A stretch of DNA of 38,424 nucleotides from assembly GCA_031266655.1 (NCBI GenBank), contig JAISAP010000069.1:1-38424 (forward strand), written 5' to 3'. The notes beneath the pieces were generated by a model. That model searched no databases. It was not told the origin of the DNA and worked only from the letters and a program-made list of their open reading frames with translations. Positions 27,387 to 35,199 of this stretch are shown here, piece after piece. The position numbers and the translations under genes are program-made. The stretch comes from Holosporales bacterium. Lineage in GTDB: Bacteria; Pseudomonadota; Alphaproteobacteria; UBA3830; JAIRMZ01. How positions within the stretch are numbered: position 1 is the first letter of the stretch; each line of letters opens with the position of its first letter.

Positions 27387-29795
27387 CTACCGTTCCTCTT
27401 CTTGCAGGACAGTTTTGACCGTCTCCGCAAGCTTTTTGATGTCAAAAGGTTTCTGCAAAAATGCCTGCTTTGCAGACCCCTCGGTCCCCGACGGAAGCCT
27501 ATCTTCGGTGTATCCAGAGATGAGAATTCCCTTGAGATCCGGGTATTTTTTTCGCGCTTCCTTCATCAGAGTCGGCCCATCCATGTGCGGCATGATGACA
27601 TCTGCCAGAAGCAAGTCAATTTTGACCTCAGGATGCGCATTGAGGAAGTCTAAGGCCGCCTGCCCATGATCGGCCTCTGTCACCGTATACCCCTTGTCTC
27701 GCAGAGCGCGCGCACTGAACAGGCGCACCGCCTCTTCGTCCTCGACCAGCAAGATGTGTCCAGAGCCCGTCAAGTCTCGCGGATGCTCCGCCGGCAGAGG
27801 CTCAACGGCGGATTCTGGTCCCTCATAGATCGGGAGGAAGACGCTAAAGGCCGTTCCGCGATCCACCGCGCTTGTGACCGTAATAAAGCCTCCCGTCTGC
27901 TTCACAATCCCGTGGACCGTCGCCAATCCTAAGCCGGTTCCCACCCCCAAGGGTTTCGTGGAGTAGAAGGGATCGAAGATATGCGGAAGATCCCCGGGAG
28001 GAATGCCAGTCCCGGTATCCTGCACCTCGATGACCGTGTAAGCTCCTGGAGGGATGGCTTCTCCGTAAGCAGCGACGGGGAGCGCTGTATGCTTGGTCAA
28101 CGTTTTCAGAAGAATGGTCCCCCCCTCTGGCATGGCATCCCGCGCATTGACGCAAAGGTTGATGATTACCTGCTCTAGCTGGATGGGATCGACGTGCACC
28201 AGCCCAAGATCGCCTTCATAGGAAATTTGGAGGTCAATTTTCTCTCCCAGCAGGCGTTGCAGTAGCATCGAGAGCTCAGAGATAGTTTCTGTCACATCGA
28301 CAACCTTCGCCTGCAGGGTCTGACGCCGGGAGAAGGCAAGTAATTGGCGCACCAAATGCGAAGCGCGATTGGCATTTTGCTTAATTTGCATGACATCCGC
28401 AAAGGACTGCTCCGCGGGGGAGTGCCTTCCCAGCAAAAGGTCGCAATACCCAATCATCGCGGTGAGCAAATTGTTGAAATCGTGCGCTACCCCTCCTGCC
28501 AGCTGGCCAATAGCTTGAATTTTCTGCGATTGTAGCGCCTGATTCTCGAGCCGCTTCCGGGACGTAATGTCAATCACATACAGAACGCGAACGCTGCCGA
28601 TATGCTCCCCATATAACAGAGCAGCGCGCCGCTCCTTCCCCGTCCACTCCACTTCCAGAGGAGGACTGGCAAGATCCCCATTCAGCCAGTCTTGCAGCAA
28701 GCTTTCCCGTTCGACATAGGCCCAGAGGCTCCTCCCGATGATCTCCTCCGGAGGATGCTCCATGAGCTTCTGAAAGGCCTCATTGCAGGAAGTGATGGCC
28801 CCCTCTTGATCCAGGGTCAGCACTCCCAGCGGGGCCTTGGCAACAGCTTGCAAAAGGGAAGCCACCTGTTCAGAAGAGGGGAGGGCCGGAGGGGCCTGCG
28901 GCTCCATGCGCACGCAGTACGAGCGAAAGGCGTCTCGTATCAGAATCTGCTGGACTTCGGCCGAGCAGGGGCCATGGCCCGCCTCCAAAGAGAGGAAAAC
29001 GGGAGAGGATTGCAGAAAATGCCTGGACCCATCGATGGAGGGCAGACGCTCCGCATCCCCCTCAGCAAACAGGTCCTGCACAGACAGGCCGGTGACCTCC
29101 GACGGACTCTTGCCTAACCAACGCGCGAAGGTCTTGTTGCAGAACACCACGCTCCGCGCCTCATCGAGCGCAAAGTACCCGATGGGAGAGCTGTGCAGAA
29201 GTTCCAGCAGAAAGACAGGATGTCCCTCCAGAGAGCTCGTCCATCGGGCAGAAGGCGTGAGATCCGCGAAACTCCATACCGTCCACCCCGGGGAGGAGGG
29301 AAGGGGCGCCACCGTTATCCTCCACCAGGCCAGCTCCTGAGAAGGAAGCGTCATCGGAACATCGAGATGGTGCAGGCGCCCGACCTCCACCTCTTTGGAG
29401 AAGCTGGTCAGGGCCTCTCGCATCTTGCGGTGCCCTGAGAAATGCTCCAAAAGGTCCGCAAAGGACGCGACCTCTTCTCCAGGGAAAAGATGCTGCGCCA
29501 CACGATTAGAGAAAGCGCACTTTTTCTCCGCATCGAAGACAAACACCCCATAGGGAAACGCCTGCAGGCCAGCCTCCGCCCTTTTGCAGTGGTCTTCCCA
29601 CACACGCGCGGAACCCTCCGCCTTTTTCCAAAGGCGCCCCATGGCGTATAGACTGACTCCTGCAAGAAGGCCCAGGAAGGTGGTCTCCACGGACTCCTCG
29701 ACCCATACAAAGAAAACGAGGGGGGCCATCACGCAAAAAGTCAGGAATAGGCGCTTGTTCACGAATAACGCGAAGGCTCTTTCTCGCCAAAACAC
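27387..29795 (-). CDS. cckA: Hybrid sensor histidine kinase CckA (TM, PAS, HisKA, HATPase, receiver)
   Basis: KIQAIGQLAGGVAHDFNNLLTAMIGYCDLLL...VIINLCVNARDAMPEGG...DTGTGIPPGDLPHIFDPFYSTKPLGVGTGLGLATVHGIVKQTGG...ILLVEDEEAVRLFSARALRDKGYTV. Confidence 0.94.
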   Translation of the reverse strand: MFWRERAFALFVNKRLFLTFCVMAPLVFFVWVEESVETTFLGLLAGVSLYAMGRLWKKAEGSARVWEDHCKRAEAGLQAFPYGVFVFDAEKKCAFSNRVAQHLFPGEEVASFADLLEHFSGHRKMREALTSFSKEVEVGRLHHLDVPMTLPSQELAWWRITVAPLPSSPGWTVWSFADLTPSARWTSSLEGHPVFLLELLHSSPIGYFALDEARSVVFCNKTFARWLGKSPSEVTGLSVQDLFAEGDAERLPSIDGSRHFLQSSPVFLSLEAGHGPCSAEVQQILIRDAFRSYCVRMEPQAPPALPSSEQVASLLQAVAKAPLGVLTLDQEGAITSCNEAFQKLMEHPPEEIIGRSLWAYVERESLLQDWLNGDLASPPLEVEWTGKERRAALLYGEHIGSVRVLYVIDITSRKRLENQALQSQKIQAIGQLAGGVAHDFNNLLTAMIGYCDLLLGRHSPAEQSFADVMQIKQNANRASHLVRQLLAFSRRQTLQAKVVDVTETISELSMLLQRLLGEKIDLQISYEGDLGLVHVDPIQLEQVIINLCVNARDAMPEGGTILLKTLTKHTALPVAAYGEAIPPGAYTVIEVQDTGTGIPPGDLPHIFDPFYSTKPLGVGTGLGLATVHGIVKQTGGFITVTSAVDRGTAFSVFLPIYEGPESAVEPLPAEHPRDLTGSGHILLVEDEEAVRLFSARALRDKGYTVTEADHGQAALDFLNAHPEVKIDLLLADVIMPHMDGPTLMKEARKKYPDLKGILISGYTEDRLPSGTEGSAKQAFLQKPFDIKKLAETVKTVLQEEER

Positions 29796-29849
29796 TGTGT
29801 CTTCTCTCTACCTTTTCAAGAAATGTACGGTATTTTTACAAAAAATACC

Positions 29850-31343
29850 TTACTCAGCGGAGGTAGGAGGCTCGGCCTTCCAGCCTTGATCGAGCTGTGC
29901 CGCAGAGTATTTCTTGCCATCCGGCAGGAGAATATCCTGCACCAAGGGACTGTCGAGGAAAACGTACGGCTCTATCTCGACGAGCTGAGAACCAGGCTCC
30001 AAGGTGACGGAGATAAGGGACGGGCAACAAGAAAAACACGCCCTTCCGAGTATTGTGACCCTCCTAGGGATAACAAGAGAGCACAAGTTAAACCAAGCGA
30101 AAGCCTCCTCTGCAATGACTCGGAGCTGAGAGTCGGGCTCAAAGGTAACGAAGAAGAGAAATTGACACCAGGCAAAACACCTTGCGCCAATCCTTTCTAT
30201 ACGCGCCGGAACAACAAAGGACCGTATACCAGAATCGAAAAATACGCTCTCCTGGAATTCCAGAGGCTGAAAACCGACCTCAAAGGCGACGGAGGTGAGA
30301 TATCGGCAATTCATGAAACACTCCTTTCCTAGCACCTGCACGCTTTTGGGAAGCGTGATGGGTTGCAAATTGGTGCAATAGGCGAAGGCGTGCGCCATGA
30401 TGGTCGTGAGTTGGGAGTTACCCGCAAAGCCAATGGTAACGAGATGGTTGCAATATTGAAAACATCCTTCTCCAAGTGTTTCCACACTCTCAGGAAAAGT
30501 TATGGATGGCAAACTGGTACAATGGGCGAAGGCACGCGCCATGACGGTCGCGAGTTGGGAGTCGCCCGCAAAGTCAATAGTAACGAGATGACTGCAAGAT
30601 TCGAAACATCCTTCTCCAAGTGTTTCCACACTCTCAGGAAGAGTGAAGGATTGCAAACAGACACAATGGAAGAAAGCGTGCGCCATGACGGTCGTGAGTA
30701 GGGAGTCACCCGCAAAGTCAATGGTAACGAGATGATCGCAAGATTCAAAACATCCTTCTTCAAGTGTTTCCACACTCTCAGGAAGAGTGATGGATGGCAA
30801 ACTGATGCAACGGGCAAAGGCGTGCGCTCCGAGCACCCGGGCTCTGGAATCGTCCTCAAAGGTAACGAAGGCCAGAGCTTGGCATGCCGTGAAACATCCT
30901 TCTCCGAGCATCTCTACGCTCTGGGGAAGTGCAACAGATTCCAAGCGGCCGCAGCGGGAGAAAGCGTGCGATCCAATGATTCGGAGTCGAGAATTCCTCT
31001 CAAAGGCGACAGCCCACAATAGGCATTCTGTAAAGCAGTGCTCACCCAACGTCTCTACACGCGCAGGAAGTATCAGGGATTGCAGTCCCAATCGCAGTCT
31101 AAGGCGCCAGTTCGGCCCCCAAGTAGCTTGCGCCGCTTTCTCCAGATGGGAATCCATGACATCTTTAGGGATAGGTGTGGGTACTCCCTCAAGAAGGATC
31201 CGGCTCCTGAGAAAAGCAGGACTTCCCAGGGGATCTTCTGGAAACAACCGCATACCCTCATGCATGGCCTCAACCTTGGAAAAGATGCACAGCGCCCCAA
31301 AAGCAAAGGTAGAAATTGCCTCTAAAACCTTTCGCTTTTGCAT
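29850..31343 (-). CDS. BspA-like LRR (LRR_5) secreted protein
   Basis: 497 aa; signal MQKRKVLEAISTFAFGALCIFSKVEAM; RLFPEDPLGSPAFLR module shared with the 14965 gene; many ESVETLGEGCF..C.HLVTI.FAG.S repeats. Confidence 0.88.
   Translation of the reverse strand: MQKRKVLEAISTFAFGALCIFSKVEAMHEGMRLFPEDPLGSPAFLRSRILLEGVPTPIPKDVMDSHLEKAAQATWGPNWRLRLRLGLQSLILPARVETLGEHCFTECLLWAVAFERNSRLRIIGSHAFSRCGRLESVALPQSVEMLGEGCFTACQALAFVTFEDDSRARVLGAHAFARCISLPSITLPESVETLEEGCFESCDHLVTIDFAGDSLLTTVMAHAFFHCVCLQSFTLPESVETLGEGCFESCSHLVTIDFAGDSQLATVMARAFAHCTSLPSITFPESVETLGEGCFQYCNHLVTIGFAGNSQLTTIMAHAFAYCTNLQPITLPKSVQVLGKECFMNCRYLTSVAFEVGFQPLEFQESVFFDSGIRSFVVPARIERIGARCFAWCQFLFFVTFEPDSQLRVIAEEAFAWFNLCSLVIPRRVTILGRACFSCCPSLISVTLEPGSQLVEIEPYVFLDSPLVQDILLPDGKKYSAAQLDQGWKAEPPTSAE
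30400..30860. repeat. Near-identical 144-bp direct repeats (48 codons) inside the LRR gene
   Basis: The string (C)CACACTCTCAGGAA recurs at ~30482, ~30626 and ~30770, i.e. every 144 bp, with highly similar flanks. Confidence 0.85.
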
Positions 31344-31438
31344 TCCTAAAACATTCCTGTAGAGCCAATTTTCGAATAGTCCATAAAGTAAAACAGAACG
31401 ATCGTCAATCTTTCCTAAATAAAGAGAGAGTTCTTCCC

Positions 31439-31482
31439 CTCTGCGACATGATCACGCCCGTGGGTGTCGCAGAGCGCGGAAT
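31439..31482 (+). terminator. Hairpin CTCTGCGACA...TGTCGCAGAG followed by a T run
   Basis: 10-bp perfect stem then CGCGGAATTTTTTG on the plus strand. Confidence 0.45.
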
Positions 31483-31521
31483 TTTTTGAAGGACGGGGAA
31501 TCTCCCGGGAGAGAGTGCGCA

Positions 31522-31754
31522 AAGAAATTCCCCTCATCAGGCACTTTCCTGATGGTCGTCCTTTCTTGCTCTCCCCCCTTTTCCTATCGCAGGAGATCCT
31601 GTAAACTGCTCCAGTCGAGGGGGCGCTATGGCGCTTCCTCCCTTGTGGGAGGGTGACACGGAGTCCCCTCCCTCCCAGACCTATCCTTTGCCCTGTTTGG
31701 GGAAAATAGAACGCACATATCCACACCTATTGACAAGTTGCGCATTCATGTCTA
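31522..31754 (-). repeat. Right copy of ~233-bp inverted repeat (partner 22511-22743)
   Basis: Reverse complement matches 22511-22743; TTGACA retained, -10 degraded to TACATC. Confidence 0.92.
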
Positions 31755-31789
31755 CATCAGAGGCGGGTTTTCTCCTAGCGATCCCACAT

Positions 31790-32117
31790 GAGCCAGGGTA
31801 AACCCTGTTGAGATTCAGAAAAAGACCTTGAAGGGACCCACGTTGGGGAGCCTATGGCGGGCTTGTTGTGAATGGACAAGATCCCTATCATGCCTTTTAG
31901 TGTAAGAACGAGTTTGCCAGAGGTAAGCGCCACGTGAAGGGCATGGAGGCCCTTAGGGCTTTACGAAGGGGCGTTGCGCTAAGTTTGATGGTTTAAGAGG
32001 CGATGTTTTCCTTTTGCACTCAGAGGAGTGTGAGTTCCGGATAATAACAGGGGCGAGCGTCTCCTTGATTTATCGATGAATATGGTTAATGGACAAAAGA
32101 GATGCGGGGCGAGAGCC
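31790..32117 (+). mobile_element. Degraded IS1595-type element (3' transposase remnant plus right end)
   Basis: Plus-strand frame pieces YGGLVVNGQDPYHAF*CKNEFARGKRHVKGMEA and FTKGRCAKFDGLRGDVFLLHSEECEFR, ending ...GGGGCGAGAGCC. Confidence 0.75.
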
Positions 32118-32381
32118 TTTTTTTTAGCAGCTCTTATTAGAATGGATAATCCGCTTGCGATTGCTAGCGCGATGCACATCTCTGTATGGACGCAAGACTG
32201 GTGTAAGTGCCGTTTCCCACACGCTTCCATGGTGCGGTCACTGGGATCAGTTTATTCGCGAGGTTGGCGTGGGATTGTCCTCAGACTCCACTTTGGCCGA
32301 CGTCATGTTGCTAGGTTGGGGCACTGACAAATTAATGAGAGAACGATAATGTGTCCATATGGTCAGAAAAAGAGGAAAATT

Positions 32382-33176
32382 ATGCATAACATTCACAAAT
32401 TATTGACTTCGGCAGCTGCTCTTATGGCACTCAGCGCAGGAGCTATGGAAAGTCCAAGCGCCGCCTCAAATCTCGCGCAAGCTAGAGCTGTACTGGGAGG
32501 CGAAGTAGAGGCTACGGGTGAGGATCGGTTGCAAGCTGCTCGTACATTGGTAGAAAACATAGGTCAGTTGGCAGAGAACGAGGGGATGACGAGGCAAGCA
32601 GTCGAATCGCGAGCACTAACGAGCGCAGGAAACTTAGGCCCTCAGGAGCAACTTGCCACTTTGCAGGCTCTGTTCCGGGATCCAAGCGTGACTCGAACGA
32701 TGAAGATCGTAGCTGCGCAAAAGCTAGTTGGTCACCCAATGCAGGCCGATGTGGACCCTGACGTATTGCGTCAAGCACAAGCTATGGCGGCGCTCAGCGC
32801 AGGAGTCGTGGAAGATCTAAACGACAACCCAGATCTCGGAGAGCGTATCGCGCAAGCTAGAGCCGTGCTGGGAGGTGAAGTAGACGCTACGGGTGAGGGT
32901 CGGTTGCAAGCTGTTCATACATTGATAGAGAACATAGGCCGGTGGGCAAGGGACGAAAGGACAACGAGGGAAGAAGTCGAATTGAATGTGGAAGTAGGCA
33001 TAGGACACATGGAGGCTCCCCTGCAACCCATCGCTTGGCAAGTTATGTTCCAGGATCCAAACGTGACTCAGCCGATGAAGGTCGTAGTTGCGCAAAAGCT
33101 GGTTGATCACCCAATGCCGGCTGATGTGGACCCTGATGTGTTGCAGCAGGCGCGAGCTTTTCTTGCAGCACAATAA
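32382..33176 (+). CDS. Secreted helical-repeat protein with internal duplication
   Basis: MHNIHKLLTSAAALMALSAGAMES leader; AQARAVLGGEV[ED]ATGE.RLQA..TL.ENIG occurs twice; ...VAQKLV.HPM.ADVDPDVLQQA also twice. Confidence 0.8.
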   Translation: MHNIHKLLTSAAALMALSAGAMESPSAASNLAQARAVLGGEVEATGEDRLQAARTLVENIGQLAENEGMTRQAVESRALTSAGNLGPQEQLATLQALFRDPSVTRTMKIVAAQKLVGHPMQADVDPDVLRQAQAMAALSAGVVEDLNDNPDLGERIAQARAVLGGEVDATGEGRLQAVHTLIENIGRWARDERTTREEVELNVEVGIGHMEAPLQPIAWQVMFQDPNVTQPMKVVVAQKLVDHPMPADVDPDVLQQARAFLAAQ

Positions 33177-33334
33177 ACAAGCCTATCGCAGAGAATGGCG
33201 CTGAATCTTCGGCGCCATTCGCGTTTCCTTGGGGTTCAAGCTCCAGACGAGCATTTCTTGTCTTAGGTTGTCTTTCTTGAACCGCGCCATTGAGTTGAAC
33301 GCCGCTTGGCAAGACCTCCAAAGAGCTTCAATAA
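33008..33334 (+). repeat. Repeat P, copy 1 (3' end of the helical-repeat gene, terminator and downstream)
   Basis: Nearly identical to 34599-34924. Confidence 0.92.
33193..33220 (+). terminator. Hairpin terminator GAATGGCGC...GCGCCATTC
   Basis: Perfect stem directly after the 32382-33176 gene; perfected copy at 34784-34811. Confidence 0.6.
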
Positions 33335-33388
33335 ATAACCCTAGCGCTCCTCACAACTTCACTGAACCATCAGGTCTCTAAAAGACTT

Positions 33389-34240
33389 GGCTCTCTCCTA
33401 GCAAAATAATGTTAGATAGGGTGCGACATGTTGAAATTCAGTCGGTTAGGAGCTTATGAGAAGCATGAAATTCTTACATATTTCTGTGAGGACATGTCGG
33501 TAAGTTCTGCGAGCAAATTGTTAAAAATAAATCGAAACACGATTAACTCGCATTATAAGTACTGTCGAGAGCTGATCGTGCAGCAAGGTTTTGAAGAGAA
33601 TTCTCAGGATTTTGGCGTTTCTGAACTTGATGAAAGGTCTTTTGGAGCGAAGAGAGTGCGAGGTAAGGGAGGCCGTGGAGCAGCGGGAAAGACTCCGGTG
33701 TTGGGTTTGCTGAATGTTCTGCAGAAGCCGCAAGAAGAATGGACGTGCGAGAAAAGAAGCTCGCCTCTGCGACTTTGACATAATCTGGTCGCCATCTCTA
33801 TGGGGCCCTTTAGGCATGTTCTTTCCAATCTTGCACCCTCTCATTTGCCTCTTCGTAGAAAACCTGTTTAAAAGGGGTGAGAAGACCTATAGAATTGTCC
33901 TAAACCGCTCAAAAGGGGAGCTGATGCTTATTATTCAGAGAGAGATTCTTGGAGAATTGACGTATGGCGCAAGGCAAACCTCGACAGATTGGTCGTGTGT
34001 GGCGAGAATCTTCGTCGCATCTTTCCTTGCAGCAGCGGGCTCAAGGAGAAGATCTCCTCAAGGGCTATAACCTTCTGGAGTTTCGCGAAGCGGTGTTGTT
34101 CTAAGTGCAACAACTTAAGAGGCGACACCTTCCTTTTGCGCTCGAAGGAGTGTGAGTTCCGGTATCACAACAGAGGCACGGATCTCCTCGATTTATGACC
34201 TAAACCAGTCAAGTGACAAAAAAGATGCAGGGGGAGAGTC
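33389..34240 (+). mobile_element. Degraded IS1595-family insertion sequence
   Basis: Left end GGCTCTCTCCTAG and right end ...GGGGGAGAGTC form approximate inverted ends around a broken transposase. Confidence 0.75.
33428..34197 (+). pseudogene. IS1595-family transposase, frameshifted
   Basis: N-part LSxxK-like MLKFSRLGAYEKHEILTYFCEDMSVSSASKLLKINRNTINSHYKYCREL...ELDERSFGAKRVRGKGGRGAAGKTPVLGLL; C-part FWSFAKRCCSKCNNLRGDTFLLRSKECEFRYHNRGTDLL in another ORF. Confidence 0.82.
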
Positions 34241-34377
34241 TTGCATTCCCCTGAGATCCAGACTCTGGATGAGTATCTCTTACTTTCTCTACGGGTGTCT
34301 TTCTTGAACCGCGCCATTGAGTTGGACGCTGCTCGGTACAACCTTCAAAGAGCTTCAATAACCCTAGACCTTTGGAT

Positions 34378-34592
34378 GAGATTGAAGGCATTCCGAGTGA
34401 GTTAAGCCACTACCTACAAGCACCCATGTCCGCGCTCACACAGAAAATCACCCGACGCAGTCTATAAAGCATGCGGCTCATTGCCCTAATCCCCCATGAC
34501 TCATGGTGCGGGCAAGGGGTCCATCGCCATGAGCGTAGGATGTGTTGGCAAAGAGGAGCAGAGCAACTTGTACGCGCAGGAAGAAAAGAAAT
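34378..34592. repeat. Repeat Q, copy 1 (contains a copy of the sppA 3' end)
   Basis: Similar to 34982-35199; minus strand encodes CAYKLLCSSLPTHPTLMAMDPLPAP*. Confidence 0.85.
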
Positions 34593-34598
34593 AGAACG

Positions 34599-34924
34599 CA
34601 TGGAGGCTCCCCTGCAACCCATCGCTTGGCAAGTTATGTTCCAGGATCCAAACGTGACTCAGCCGATGAAGGTCGTAGTTGCGCAAAAGCTGGTTGGTCA
34701 CCCAATGCCGGCTGATGTGGACCCTGATGTATTGCAGCAGGCGCGAGCTTTTCTTGCAGCACAATAAACAAGCCTATCGCAGAGAATGGCGCCGAGTTCT
34801 CGGCGCCATTCGCGTTTCCTTAGGGTTCAAGCTCCAGACGAGCATTTCTTGTCTTAGGTTGTCTTTCTCCAACCGCGCCATTGAGTTGGACGCTGCTTGG
34901 CGAGACCTTCAAAGAGCTTTAATG
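34599..34924 (+). repeat. Repeat P, copy 2 (truncated helical-repeat gene tail)
   Basis: MEAPLQPIAWQVMFQDPNVTQPMKVVVAQKLVGHPMPADVDPDVLQQARAFLAAQ* plus the same terminator hairpin. Confidence 0.92.
34784..34811 (+). terminator. Second copy of the terminator hairpin; 13-bp perfect stem
   Basis: GAATGGCGCCGAG-TT-CTCGGCGCCATTC. Confidence 0.5.
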
Positions 34925-34981
34925 AGCCTGACCTTCTCCTCACACTTACTAAACTGCCAGTTCTCTAAGAAACTTGCGGGC

Positions 34982-35199
34982 GAGGCTGAAGGCATTCCGA
35001 GTGAGCTAAGCCACTAACCTACAAGCACCCATGTCTGTGCTCACACAGAAAATCACCCAACGCCGTTTACAAGGCACGTGGCCGGATCCCCCATGACTCG
35101 TTATCACGGGACAGGCAAGGGGTCCATGGCCATGAGCGTGGGATGTGTTGGCAGAGAGGAGCAGAGCAACTTGTACGCGTAGGAAGAAAGAGAAATCCG
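34982..35199. repeat. Repeat Q, copy 2 (actual sppA 3' end)
   Basis: Similar to 34378-34592. Confidence 0.85.

Noticed and set aside
30400-30860. Regular 144-bp repeats considered as a CRISPR array
   Set aside because: Units are 48 codons long, in frame and encode LRR modules; no short repeat/spacer architecture and no cas genes.
22539-31726. ORFs 22539..22814 (+) and 31415..31726 (-) with almost identical N-termini (MWICAFYFPQTGQRIGLGGRGLRVTLPQ)
   Set aside because: Both lie within the inverted repeat pair and similarity ends where the repeat ends. Substitutions are not biased to synonymous sites and the strand is opposite to the gene E promoter; explained by DNA repeat conservation.
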